Part shown: piece by piece, positions 55,714 to 64,000 of the stretch | How positions within the stretch are numbered: position 1 is the stretch's first letter | How the letters are laid out: every line of letters starts with the position of its first letter | Assembly: GCA_025350105.1 (NCBI GenBank) | Contig: JANXYJ010000181.1 | Span: forward strand, 1 to 64,000 | Source of the DNA: Terriglobia bacterium | Lineage (GTDB): Bacteria; Acidobacteriota; Terriglobia; Bryobacterales; Bryobacteraceae | DNA: 64,000 bases | Reading direction: 5' to 3' | Position numbers and translations under genes: made by a program | Notes under the pieces: model-generated | Databases searched by the model: none | The model's input: only the letters and a program-made list of their open reading frames with translations | What the model was told of the DNA's origin: nothing

Positions 55714-56864
55714 TGAGCGAATCCAACCAGCTTTTCAAACAAGCGGAGACGGTCCGCATAGCCGATGCCGGCTACGGGCAAAAAGAAGATCCAGGCGAGC
55801 GCGACGTAGGCGTGGGTGAGGGTCCAGGAAGCGGAGCGATAAACAAAGTGTCCTCGCAATGTTTTAGATAGAAGGGGATGGGCAAACTGGGTCCAGCTGG
55901 CGTGAAGCGCCAAACCCACTCCGTGGAACAGCCCCCACAACAAGAAGCTGGCTGTAACCGCGTGCCAGGCACCGCACACCAGCATGGTGACGGCGGGCAG
56001 CAACAGACTGGCGATCAGGCGGCTGGTGGAGGTGGCCAGGAGTCCCCGGCTGAGCGGCGTGTAAACCATGGCCCGCAACCAATTTCCCAAAGAAATGTGC
56101 CAGCGCTGCCAGAACCCGGTGATGGTGGAGGCGCCAAACGGGTTGTCGAAATTTTCGGGGGCCTGCACGCCCAGCAGGTGAGCGAAGCCGATATAGATTT
56201 CGCTGTAGCCGGAAAAATTCAGATACAGCCAAACGCCGGAGGCGAAAACGCCAATCCACAACAGAGGTGTGGGCCAGGCAGCGGCCTGCAGGGCGGCGCC
56301 AGGCAGCGCCAGGGGAACCATGCGCATTAAGATCAAGGCGGCGGCAATGCGGATCACGCCGTTCATCCAGCGGGTGAGGGCAAAAGCAAGCGCCGCTTTA
56401 TCGAAGCGGGTTTGGCTGCGCAAGGCGGTTTCCGGCGCCAGCACCGGGCCGGAAAAGAATGTGGGCGCGCAGAAGTAATAACGAAAGAAGCCAGGAGCAG
56501 TCCAATCGGTGCGCGAGACCAGCGCATAGACGACGCGCAAATAACAATAGCTGAGACCGAGTGTCCGGATGGACGCCTGGCTGATCCTTCGCAGGGAGGC
56601 ACCGGCGAAACCGGGCCAAGTGCTGCCCCACTGCATAAGAAACGGAGTTTGACGCAGGAGCAACAGCACGAAGGTGAGCGCGCAAATTGCAAGCGTTAAA
56701 TACAGACGCGACACAGGGGCCAAGCGACGGCCCAACACCAGCGCAGACGAAAACAGGAAGAACAGAATGGCTACGTCCAGGCGGGCCGAAAGGGACAACA
56801 CCATTACGGCGTGTAACAAATCAATCACAAGGGGGAGGACTGACATGGGCAGATTGCTAATCAA
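55710..56864 (-). CDS. MBOAT-family membrane-bound O-acyltransferase
   Basis: NLPMSVLPLV..., FWQRWHISLGNWLRAMVYTPL and MLVCGAWHAVTASFLLWGLFHGVGLAL (catalytic His region). Confidence 0.9.
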   Translation of the reverse strand: MISNLPMSVLPLVIDLLHAVMVLSLSARLDVAILFFLFSSALVLGRRLAPVSRLYLTLAICALTFVLLLLRQTPFLMQWGSTWPGFAGASLRRISQASIRTLGLSYCYLRVVYALVSRTDWTAPGFFRYYFCAPTFFSGPVLAPETALRSQTRFDKAALAFALTRWMNGVIRIAAALILMRMVPLALPGAALQAAAWPTPLLWIGVFASGVWLYLNFSGYSEIYIGFAHLLGVQAPENFDNPFGASTITGFWQRWHISLGNWLRAMVYTPLSRGLLATSTSRLIASLLLPAVTMLVCGAWHAVTASFLLWGLFHGVGLALHASWTQFAHPLLSKTLRGHFVYRSASWTLTHAYVALAWIFFLPVAGIGYADRLRLFEKLVGFAQ

Positions 56865-56901
56865 TCATAACGCGAAGCTTACACGAAACCGCAAATCTGT
56901 T

Positions 56902-57708
56902 TTAGCCATTTTTTACCAGAAACTCGCCCTTCACGGTCAGCTCAGCCGGGCCGGTGAGGAAGATTTCATCGCCTGCCCAACGGACAGCTAAGGGTCCGGC
57001 GGGCGTTTGAACGGTGACCGGCGAAGTGACTAAGCCACACGCGAAGGCAGCGGCAGCGGCGCCGGTGGAGCCCGTGCCCGAACTCATGGTCTCGCCCGCG
57101 CCGCGTTCGAAGAAGCGGACGTCGAGGTTATGTGGATCAATTCTTCTGATAAATGATACGTTGGTCCGGTTGGGGAAGTGGCGATGGCGTTCGATACGGG
57201 CTCCCATCCCAACCCAGTCGAAATCAAAATTTTCGACGAAGAAAGCGCACTGTGGGTTGCCGACGTTCAAGATGACGCAATCGCGGTCTTCGAAGGCGGC
57301 ATGTAGTTCTTCGATCTTGGCCGCGCCCATGTTCATCTCGAATTCAAAGTGCAGATCATCGCGGCTTAGAAGGCGCAAATGCTTCACGCCCGCGCCGGTA
57401 GCGATCTTGATGTCACTCCCTGCCAGGCCGGCATCAACTAAGAATGCCGCCGCGCAGCGCGTGCCATTGCCGGAAATTTCGCTGCGGCTGCCGTCGGAGT
57501 TCCAGAGTTCGATTGCGGGGTGGGCTTCAGCTTCGCGTTCGCCAGCACGTGCGATGATGATCCACCCGTCCGCCCCCACCCCTGTGTAGCGGTCGCAAAT
57601 GGCGCGGGCGGTGGCGGGCATGTCCACAAGATCGGTGCGAATATGGTGCCGCCAGGTGAGCAGAAAATCGTTGCGTGCGCCGTGGGCTTTGGTGAAGGGG
57701 ATGGTCAT
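56902..57708 (-). CDS. dapF: Diaminopimelate epimerase
   Basis: TKAHGARNDFLL, NSDGSRSEISGNGTRCAAAFL, FFERGAGETMSSGTGSTGAAAAAFACG. Confidence 0.96.
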   Translation of the reverse strand: MTIPFTKAHGARNDFLLTWRHHIRTDLVDMPATARAICDRYTGVGADGWIIIARAGEREAEAHPAIELWNSDGSRSEISGNGTRCAAAFLVDAGLAGSDIKIATGAGVKHLRLLSRDDLHFEFEMNMGAAKIEELHAAFEDRDCVILNVGNPQCAFFVENFDFDWVGMGARIERHRHFPNRTNVSFIRRIDPHNLDVRFFERGAGETMSSGTGSTGAAAAAFACGLVTSPVTVQTPAGPLAVRWAGDEIFLTGPAELTVKGEFLVKNG

Positions 57709-57714
57709 GATGGC

Positions 57715-59229
57715 TTACTCAATGCGCTGATAGATCTCGACGGCAGGGGCGTCGTGATCGCCGTTTCTACCATCACCGGCATCTTTTACGATAACGCGCC
57801 GCACTAACCTATACCGGGACGCTTGCCGCAGAGCTATCGACACGGGATCGCCCGCTATCGCCAGCGCCCATTCCTCGTGCAAAAAAAGATCGGGACGAAG
57901 AATCGCCGGGTCCCAGGTCAGGCGGTTGTCCTGATGTAAGCCTTCGCGCAAGGGAATGCCCGCTTCGCGGAAGACGCCGGTGAGGTCGCCAAAATAATAG
58001 ATGATGCCGGAGTTGGGAAGATAGCGTTCGCGGAGATAGTCGGCCGCTTCTTTGGTCCAAGCGCGCCGGGCAACCGAGTTCACTTGCGATTCTTTCCAGC
58101 AAATTTGTTGTGGACCGAACACCGCCACCATCGCCGTCGCTACCAGCGCAAATTTCATCCACCTCTCTGGCACGGCCGTGATGATAATCGCCACCCCGAA
58201 CCCCAGCAGCGGCAGCGCAGCCAAGCCGTAACGCGTGTTGTACCAACTGAAGGGCCACAACTCCGGAACATAAATCGGTGTGCCGGAGCCGTGCATACTG
58301 ATGACGTAGAACAGCGGCGGCAGTGCCAGCAGGAACAGGGGCCAGCGTAGAGGCCGACGCGTTAGGCCCATCACCAGGCCACCAGCGGCGATGACGACCA
58401 CCGGCCATCCGGCAACGTCGCGCACCGCGGCACCGTAGTAGTGTGCCGCCGTGAGCCAGTGGTGATCGCCAGGATAGCGGGCCATTCCTTGCGCCAATTG
58501 GCGCTGGTAAATCGCCAGAGCCGAATACGGCCCATGATAGAAGGCCAGGGCGTCGCTCCAATAATATTGGTTGTGGGCCAGCCAGGAAACCGGCGCCAGC
58601 GCGGCCAGGGTGGCGAATGCGAACGCGTGCCATTTCTTGCGTGCCGTGGTCAAAAAATAAAACGCGACAAAGGGAATGAGAAACCAACCTTCATAGCGGG
58701 TGAGCGATGCGGCGATGGCCGCGGCCGCCGCGGCCATCGCGGCCTTTCGCGACTGCGTATCGCGAAACCAAAGCGTGGACCAGAGCAGCGCCAGCAGCGC
58801 AGCGGCGAAGATGGTCTCTGTCATTGGGATGGACTGCAGGTAGAGCAGATTGGGATTGAGCGCGAAAACGAGTAGCGCGGCGACGGCGCTTTTGCGGGAG
58901 TTTGTGGCGCGCTCCACCGACGCGAATAGAAAGAGCCCCGCGAGCACAAAGCAGATCATGGAGGGGATGACGCCGGCAATGCCGCTGCGCCAAAGGTTGT
59001 CGTTGACGACCAACGGCGTCATCAAAAGATGTGGCAAGGGAAGCCATGCGGTGCCCAGTTGCTCAGGCCCCGGAGTGCGGGAATCGATAGAGCGGCGGGC
59101 GATGTTGAGATGCGCCTCGGCGTCACCGTAGTAGAGCGTGTAGCGGTTCGCGAAACAGTACCCGGCCGCCGAGACGCTGATGCCGGCCAACAGAAGGGCG
59201 ACACCAGCGTAAAGGCGTTTCGTTGGCAA
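57715..59229 (-). CDS. Membrane glycosyltransferase-like protein (GT39/ArnT-type topology)
   Basis: 504 aa, many TM segments; YYGDAEAHLNIARRSIDSRTPGPEQLGTAWLPLPHLLMTP luminal loop. Confidence 0.78.
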   Translation of the reverse strand: MPTKRLYAGVALLLAGISVSAAGYCFANRYTLYYGDAEAHLNIARRSIDSRTPGPEQLGTAWLPLPHLLMTPLVVNDNLWRSGIAGVIPSMICFVLAGLFLFASVERATNSRKSAVAALLVFALNPNLLYLQSIPMTETIFAAALLALLWSTLWFRDTQSRKAAMAAAAAAIAASLTRYEGWFLIPFVAFYFLTTARKKWHAFAFATLAALAPVSWLAHNQYYWSDALAFYHGPYSALAIYQRQLAQGMARYPGDHHWLTAAHYYGAAVRDVAGWPVVVIAAGGLVMGLTRRPLRWPLFLLALPPLFYVISMHGSGTPIYVPELWPFSWYNTRYGLAALPLLGFGVAIIITAVPERWMKFALVATAMVAVFGPQQICWKESQVNSVARRAWTKEAADYLRERYLPNSGIIYYFGDLTGVFREAGIPLREGLHQDNRLTWDPAILRPDLFLHEEWALAIAGDPVSIALRQASRYRLVRRVIVKDAGDGRNGDHDAPAVEIYQRIE

Positions 59230-59298
59230 AATATGGCGCTGTTGTTTTACGGACGCTCCCTTATGGTCGCGGCTTGGTGTTGTTGTGAAAACGTCGTT

Positions 59299-60216
59299 TT
59301 AAAACTTCGTAAACTGCCGGAACTCTTCAAACCGCGCATCGATCTCAGCCCGGGTGAGCGTACGAAAACGTTCGACGCCAAATTTTTCGCAGCAGAAACT
59401 GCCCATCACGCTGCCGTAAATCACCGCGCGGCTCAGCATGCCCCGGCTGATGTGGTCGCCTTCCAGATCGAAGCCGTGTTCAGCCAGGTAGCCGATGAAG
59501 CCGCCCGCGAAGCAATCGCCGGCGCCGGTAGGATCGAAAACATTTTCCAGCAAATAGCCGGGTACGACGAAATAGGAATCCTTGCGGAACAGCATGGCTC
59601 CGTACTCGCCGCGTTTGATGATGACGGTGTGCGGACCCATGGCCAGAATCTTGGCCGCGGCCTTCTTTAGATTGGTTTCGCCCGATAGCATGCGTGCTTC
59701 GCCGTCGTTAATCAGTAGGAAATCCCAGGTTTTAATGGTTTCGAGAAGCTCCGCGCGAAAATCGCTGATCCAGAAATTCATGGTATCGCCGCCGCCCAGC
59801 CGCAGGTGTTTCATCTGCTGGTGAACCATGCGCTGCAGGCTGGGTTGAATATTTCCCAACAGCAAATAGCGGGCGTTCTGATAGCTTTCCGGCAGCTTGG
59901 GTTTGAAATCGGCGAAGACGTTCAGATCGGTCTGCAAGGTGGTCCGATCGTTCATGTCGTCGGAGTACTTTCCTGCCCAGAAAAAAGTTTTACCCGGAAC
60001 GCGTTCCAATCCTTCCAGATCGATGCCGCGGCTGGCCAGCAAATCCGCGTCTTCCTGGGCGAAATCATCGCCCACGACGGCTACAATGCGAGTCTGCGTA
60101 AAGTAGCTGGAAGCCAGGGATATATAGGTAGCGGCGCCACCCAGCATGCGATCCACTTTTCCATGAGGAGTTTCTACACCGTCATAGGCGACGGATCCAA
60201 CGACAACAAGTGACAT
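59299..60216 (-). CDS. PfkB-family carbohydrate kinase
   Basis: MLGGAATYISLASSYF; VFDPTGAGDCFAGGFIGYL. Confidence 0.93.
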   Translation of the reverse strand: MSLVVVGSVAYDGVETPHGKVDRMLGGAATYISLASSYFTQTRIVAVVGDDFAQEDADLLASRGIDLEGLERVPGKTFFWAGKYSDDMNDRTTLQTDLNVFADFKPKLPESYQNARYLLLGNIQPSLQRMVHQQMKHLRLGGGDTMNFWISDFRAELLETIKTWDFLLINDGEARMLSGETNLKKAAAKILAMGPHTVIIKRGEYGAMLFRKDSYFVVPGYLLENVFDPTGAGDCFAGGFIGYLAEHGFDLEGDHISRGMLSRAVIYGSVMGSFCCEKFGVERFRTLTRAEIDARFEEFRQFTKF

Positions 60217-60228
60217 CTTTTTATTGTA

Positions 60229-61128
60229 CTAATTCCCGCCTGGCGCACCGCAGTTGCGTTTGCACCTGGCCGGAATGACGAACTTGTCTTTGATCTTGTC
60301 GCGGAATTCGGGATACATGGTTTCCGCACCGCCCAGGGACGCTTCACGCGGGATGTTGTAGAGCTTGGCCATCTCATCAATGAACGGATTCTTGCCCGGG
60401 AGATAATGTGGCACTTTGCCGCTCTCCACGCCTTCGTCACCGGGAATGCAGGGCGGGCCTGCGGTGGCCACTGGTGCCGGAGTCGATAGATACGACCGCG
60501 TCAAGATATACGGCTCCGTCAAATATGTCGGATCCTCCATCACCAGCGTCAAAGTCAGCATGTCTCCGTGGCGAAGGAAGGTGGTGGTGATGCTGGCCTG
60601 ATCGCTGCTGGCGGCGCCGTTGCGGCGGATGTAGCCGGTTTTGATGTGCGTGGTGTAGGCCGTCAGCACGTCGCCATTCCATGTCCCGGTGGTGAAACCG
60701 GTTTGATCGTGCGGCGCGTTTTCAGAGGGATGGGGACGGCCGTCCATCCAGATGGTCATGGGCGCGCGCGTTTCCCATCCGCCCAGCACCCATGCAATGG
60801 TTTTGCCGGTGAGCGGATCGGCCTCATTCCAAATTTTCAAACTGAATGGCCCGGCCGCGATGTGCCACTGGGTTTGGAACCAGCAGATGCGTTCTGGCAT
60901 GGAGATCGTCGACTGCGAAAAACTCAATGCCTTGGCACGGCCCGCGTCATTGAATGGCAGCCCTGCCCAATCGTCCGGATTGGGACCCGCGCCGCGCTCC
61001 ATGGCATCTTCGTGATTCTTGGCGGTCCAGGAGCCAGAGAGATCGATCTCCGCCAGAGCGGGCTGGGTGATGAACGATGCCACACAAACCACAACTGCAA
61101 ACGTGAAGAATAAACTATGCCATCTCAT
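60229..61128 (-). CDS. Exported protein of unknown function (paralog of 42605-43453)
   Basis: Signal peptide; IDLSGSWTAKNHEDAMERGAGPNPDDWAGLPFNDAGRAKA; HIKTGYIRRNGAASSD; EDPTYLTEPYI. Confidence 0.75.
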   Translation of the reverse strand: MRWHSLFFTFAVVVCVASFITQPALAEIDLSGSWTAKNHEDAMERGAGPNPDDWAGLPFNDAGRAKALSFSQSTISMPERICWFQTQWHIAAGPFSLKIWNEADPLTGKTIAWVLGGWETRAPMTIWMDGRPHPSENAPHDQTGFTTGTWNGDVLTAYTTHIKTGYIRRNGAASSDQASITTTFLRHGDMLTLTLVMEDPTYLTEPYILTRSYLSTPAPVATAGPPCIPGDEGVESGKVPHYLPGKNPFIDEMAKLYNIPREASLGGAETMYPEFRDKIKDKFVIPARCKRNCGAPGGN

Positions 61129-61140
61129 TTTTCTTGACCT

Positions 61141-61905
61141 CTACCATTTTGCCGTGCACGCCGTTGGATTCCAGCCAGCATTGTCGGCCTGCTTCTTGAA
61201 GTGCGAACTGACGATCATGGGCTCGCGCAAATACATTGGATCGGTGATGACGATGGTGACCACCAGCAGGGTATCGCCGTTGCGCTCCTTTACGAGATCG
61301 TAGTATTCAGCGAGCGTTGTGTTTTCGCTATAGGGCACGCCGTTTTTGCGCAGGAAGCCAGCCTTCAAATGCGACGTGTTCACCTTTAGCGATCCACCAA
61401 CCGCAGGCCCACCGCCGAAGCCACCGCCAGCGCGTTGGAACTCCCATTGGGCTGTGGAATCGCCTTGCAGCGTGTGCGCGCCGTCGGCCCCCTTGGCCTC
61501 TCCGAAGTGAAAAATCCGCGTTTGTTTGCCGGCGTCGGTTTCCAATTGCAGCGTCTGGTCGTCGGTCCAGGCGATGTGCAGGCGTTCGGGGAGGCGCAGA
61601 ATCGCAGGGGCGCCGAAGGATTTGCAGGGATCGCCCGACGCAGCTTCTTTTTCGGGATCCCAGGCATCGGCGATTTTGCGCGCGGCCGCCGTCATGGGCA
61701 CACCTTGGTAGTCGCCCGGCGCGGGCATCACCATGCGGTAGCGCCAATCCTCGGTGACGAGGGAGACCCAGTAGCCGGTGAGGTCAATGGGCGCGGCTGC
61801 TTTGGGAGTGGGCGGCGGACCACCACGTCCACCGGGTCCACCACCGGGCGGTTGGGCGAAAACGGCGACGCCGATACTGAATGCCAACAGTAATTTTGGT
61901 GCCAT
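61141..61905 (-). CDS. Exported protein of unknown function (divergent member of the same family)
   Basis: Signal peptide; IDLTGYWVSLVTEDWRYRM; HLKAGFLRKNGVPYSE; TDPMYLREPMIV. Confidence 0.72.
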   Translation of the reverse strand: MAPKLLLAFSIGVAVFAQPPGGGPGGRGGPPPTPKAAAPIDLTGYWVSLVTEDWRYRMVMPAPGDYQGVPMTAAARKIADAWDPEKEAASGDPCKSFGAPAILRLPERLHIAWTDDQTLQLETDAGKQTRIFHFGEAKGADGAHTLQGDSTAQWEFQRAGGGFGGGPAVGGSLKVNTSHLKAGFLRKNGVPYSENTTLAEYYDLVKERNGDTLLVVTIVITDPMYLREPMIVSSHFKKQADNAGWNPTACTAKW

Positions 61906-61910
61906 AGATT

Positions 61911-62906
61911 CTATTTCTTCAGGCTCTTGTAAATGGACTCAATGAACGCGCTGGTCACGCCTGGCAGTTTGCCGTACTGGGTTTCATAGGGCTTGGCTGG
62001 GGAAGCGGCTTTAATTTGATCGAGTGTCATGCCGCGCTCGATCATATCGGCGACGACGTCGCGGACCGTCACCACCATGTCGCGATAGTCCACCACTTCC
62101 ATCTGTTCACACAAACGCCCGTGTCCGGGAATGACGTAAGTGCCGGCACCTTTGTAGATGAACGGGATGGGCGCGATGGTCAGTTCAATCAATTTGTTCA
62201 GCGCGTCGATTTCGCCCTGAATGCTGCCGCCATTGGCCAGATCGATCACCGGAAAACGGGTTTTGTCCAGGATATCGCCAGCCACCACCACGTCGGAGCC
62301 GCGAAACATCACGAAACTATCGGCGGCGCTGTGCGCATTGGGCTGATACAAAATCTCAATCCCCTCTTCGTTCATGCGGATGGATTTTCGTTTTTGATAA
62401 AACGCTTCGGTTGGCCAGGATTCCTGGGGAAACGCGGCGGTTTTGCCGGTGGAAGCGCTCATTCTTTGCAGGATGCTGACGTGCGCCAAAATCGAAGCCG
62501 CACCGCCGTTGGTCATCGCTTTGGCCATATCCGGGTTGCCCAGCACGTTGGTGAAAATGGTCTGCCCGGCCGCCGCCAGCTTGGCGTTGCCGCCCACGTG
62601 ATCGGCGTCCGCGCCCGTGTTAACGATGTAGCGCACCGGCAAAGGCGTAAGTTTCTTCAGCGCGGCGATGACTTGATCGGACGCGCCTTCCTTACCCGCA
62701 TCCACCAGCACCACGCCGTCGGAGCCAATCTGCACCGCAATGTTCCCGCCGGCGCCCGCGATCATGTAAAGGTTGGGTCGCACGCGAACCACGTCCAGAT
62801 CCTCGGCGGCGCGCAGAATTTGCGGCGTTTGCAGGATGATGGTAACCAGCGCCGCGGCCACGATTACCCTGGCGGAAAATCTGCACATTCCAAAATCTCG
62901 CTGCAC
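61911..62906 (-). CDS. Exported metallo-beta-lactamase-fold hydrolase
   Basis: VVLVDAGKEGASDQVIAAL; YIVNTGADADHVGGNAKLA (HxH-like motif degenerate as ADADH); YVIPGHGRLCEQ. Confidence 0.83.
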   Translation of the reverse strand: MQRDFGMCRFSARVIVAAALVTIILQTPQILRAAEDLDVVRVRPNLYMIAGAGGNIAVQIGSDGVVLVDAGKEGASDQVIAALKKLTPLPVRYIVNTGADADHVGGNAKLAAAGQTIFTNVLGNPDMAKAMTNGGAASILAHVSILQRMSASTGKTAAFPQESWPTEAFYQKRKSIRMNEEGIEILYQPNAHSAADSFVMFRGSDVVVAGDILDKTRFPVIDLANGGSIQGEIDALNKLIELTIAPIPFIYKGAGTYVIPGHGRLCEQMEVVDYRDMVVTVRDVVADMIERGMTLDQIKAASPAKPYETQYGKLPGVTSAFIESIYKSLKK

Positions 62907-63128
62907 GGTTCCACTCCTCTCGGGGGCGCTGTTTCCGGCTGCAAACGGCAGGCCGCCCGATTTCCTTGCCGAGGATCATATTGGCAGGCGCGGGCCAACC
63001 GAGTCAAGTGGAAGAACGGGTTCTACTAAGTGGAACCGGCCGCTTTCGCCGTTGGCAGAAAGGGCGAAACGCCCAGCGGCCTGCCCGCGCCCGGTGCAAA
63101 AAAGCGACAATAGGAACGAGCTCCAAAC

Positions 63129-63932
63129 GTGAATCATTTGCGCTATTTGCTGGAGGAAGACCCGCCCCAGGGCAGATTGGACCACGCGGCCCTGGAATTG
63201 GCCTCCATCGATACGCCTGGCCTGGATCCGGCGCCTTTTCTGGATCAGTTGAATGCTATGGCCTCCGGGCTGGGCGACCGGATGCGCAATTTCAACGACG
63301 GGCGCGATTTTGTGGAAACCGCGCAACGGTACTTATTCGGCGAGTTGGGTTTTCGCGGCAACCAGGAGGATTTCTTCGATCCTCGCAATAGCTGCCTGAA
63401 TCAGGTACTGGAACGGCGGACGGGCATCCCCATCACGCTGTCGGTCCTTTATATGGAGATTGCCCGGCGGCTGCAGATGCCGGTGTACGGCATCAGTTTG
63501 CCGCGCCATTTCGTGATCCAGTTCGACGACGGCAACTATTCCACCTTTATCGACCCTTATAACGGCGGGAAGGCCATCACCGCACACGAGTGTTTTGCGC
63601 TGGCCGGGGCGGAGGTGGCCGATCCGGTTCTGCTGCGCCGCGCCTCCAAGAAAGACATCGTCATCCGGATGCTGCAGAATTTGCGCGGCGTCTACTTGCG
63701 GCGAAGCGATTGGGCGCGCACCGTGCAGACGCTGGATCTGTTGCTGGTGGGCGCGCCGGAGGTAGCTGGACTCTATAAGCAGCGTGGTTTGTTGCAGATC
63801 GAGCTGCGGCATATGCAGGCGGCGCGTACCGATTTAGAACGCTACCTGGCGCTGGAGCCTGACGCAGCCGATCGCGACGATGTCCGCAAGCAGATCCAGG
63901 CGATCCACGGGTGGCTGGGGCGGGTAAATTAA
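63129..63932 (+). CDS. SirB1/transglutaminase-like family protein with TPR-like C-terminus
   Basis: NQEDFFDPRNSCLNQVLERRTGIPITLSVLYMEIARRLQMPVYGISLPRHFVIQF. Confidence 0.9.
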   Translation: MNHLRYLLEEDPPQGRLDHAALELASIDTPGLDPAPFLDQLNAMASGLGDRMRNFNDGRDFVETAQRYLFGELGFRGNQEDFFDPRNSCLNQVLERRTGIPITLSVLYMEIARRLQMPVYGISLPRHFVIQFDDGNYSTFIDPYNGGKAITAHECFALAGAEVADPVLLRRASKKDIVIRMLQNLRGVYLRRSDWARTVQTLDLLLVGAPEVAGLYKQRGLLQIELRHMQAARTDLERYLALEPDAADRDDVRKQIQAIHGWLGRVN

Positions 63933-64000
63933 TGACGGCGAGAACCAGATTGAAACCTACGTCCCAATTCAGGACAAACTGAATCACAACTAAGGTGAAT

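Noticed and set aside
1-64000. Prophage, transposase or defence-system genes
   Set aside because: No capsid/terminase, DDE/tyrosine recombinase, restriction, toxin-antitoxin or cas motifs recognised in any frame of the track.

Overview
The 64 kb window is GC-rich and looks like ordinary chromosome from a soil bacterium. The gene content and the large exported-protein families fit Acidobacteriota (Solibacter/Bryobacter-like), but that assignment is inference. It holds about 45 genes: the rimP-nusA-infB translation/transcription operon, two copies of a tRNA-Leu(UAA) interrupted by a group I intron (one intact, one 5'-truncated) flanking a WG-repeat protein gene, a tandem pair of membrane/spermidine-synthase-like fusion proteins, a form II-type CoxS-L-M-G hydroxylase cluster, rpiA, a GATase/deacetylase-like/Big_5/LamG exported protein, a fused gallate-type extradiol dioxygenase, an RlmD-like methyltransferase and trpS with overlapping start codons, a tcuA-tcuB tricarballylate-type module with a convergent MFS transporter, a two-component system, and dapF. 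The best candidate for a new system is a minus-strand operon of MBOAT, ACP-TM-SGNH fusion and membrane-anchored fatty acyl-AMP ligase, next to an acyl-CoA desaturase. It resembles a Dlt-type extracellular acylation system rebuilt around an FAAL. The window is also unusually rich in short tandem duplications (12-33 bp), which are in frame inside genes and frequent in spacers, and it has a dispersed REP-like palindrome family. No CRISPR array, prophage or transposase was found.
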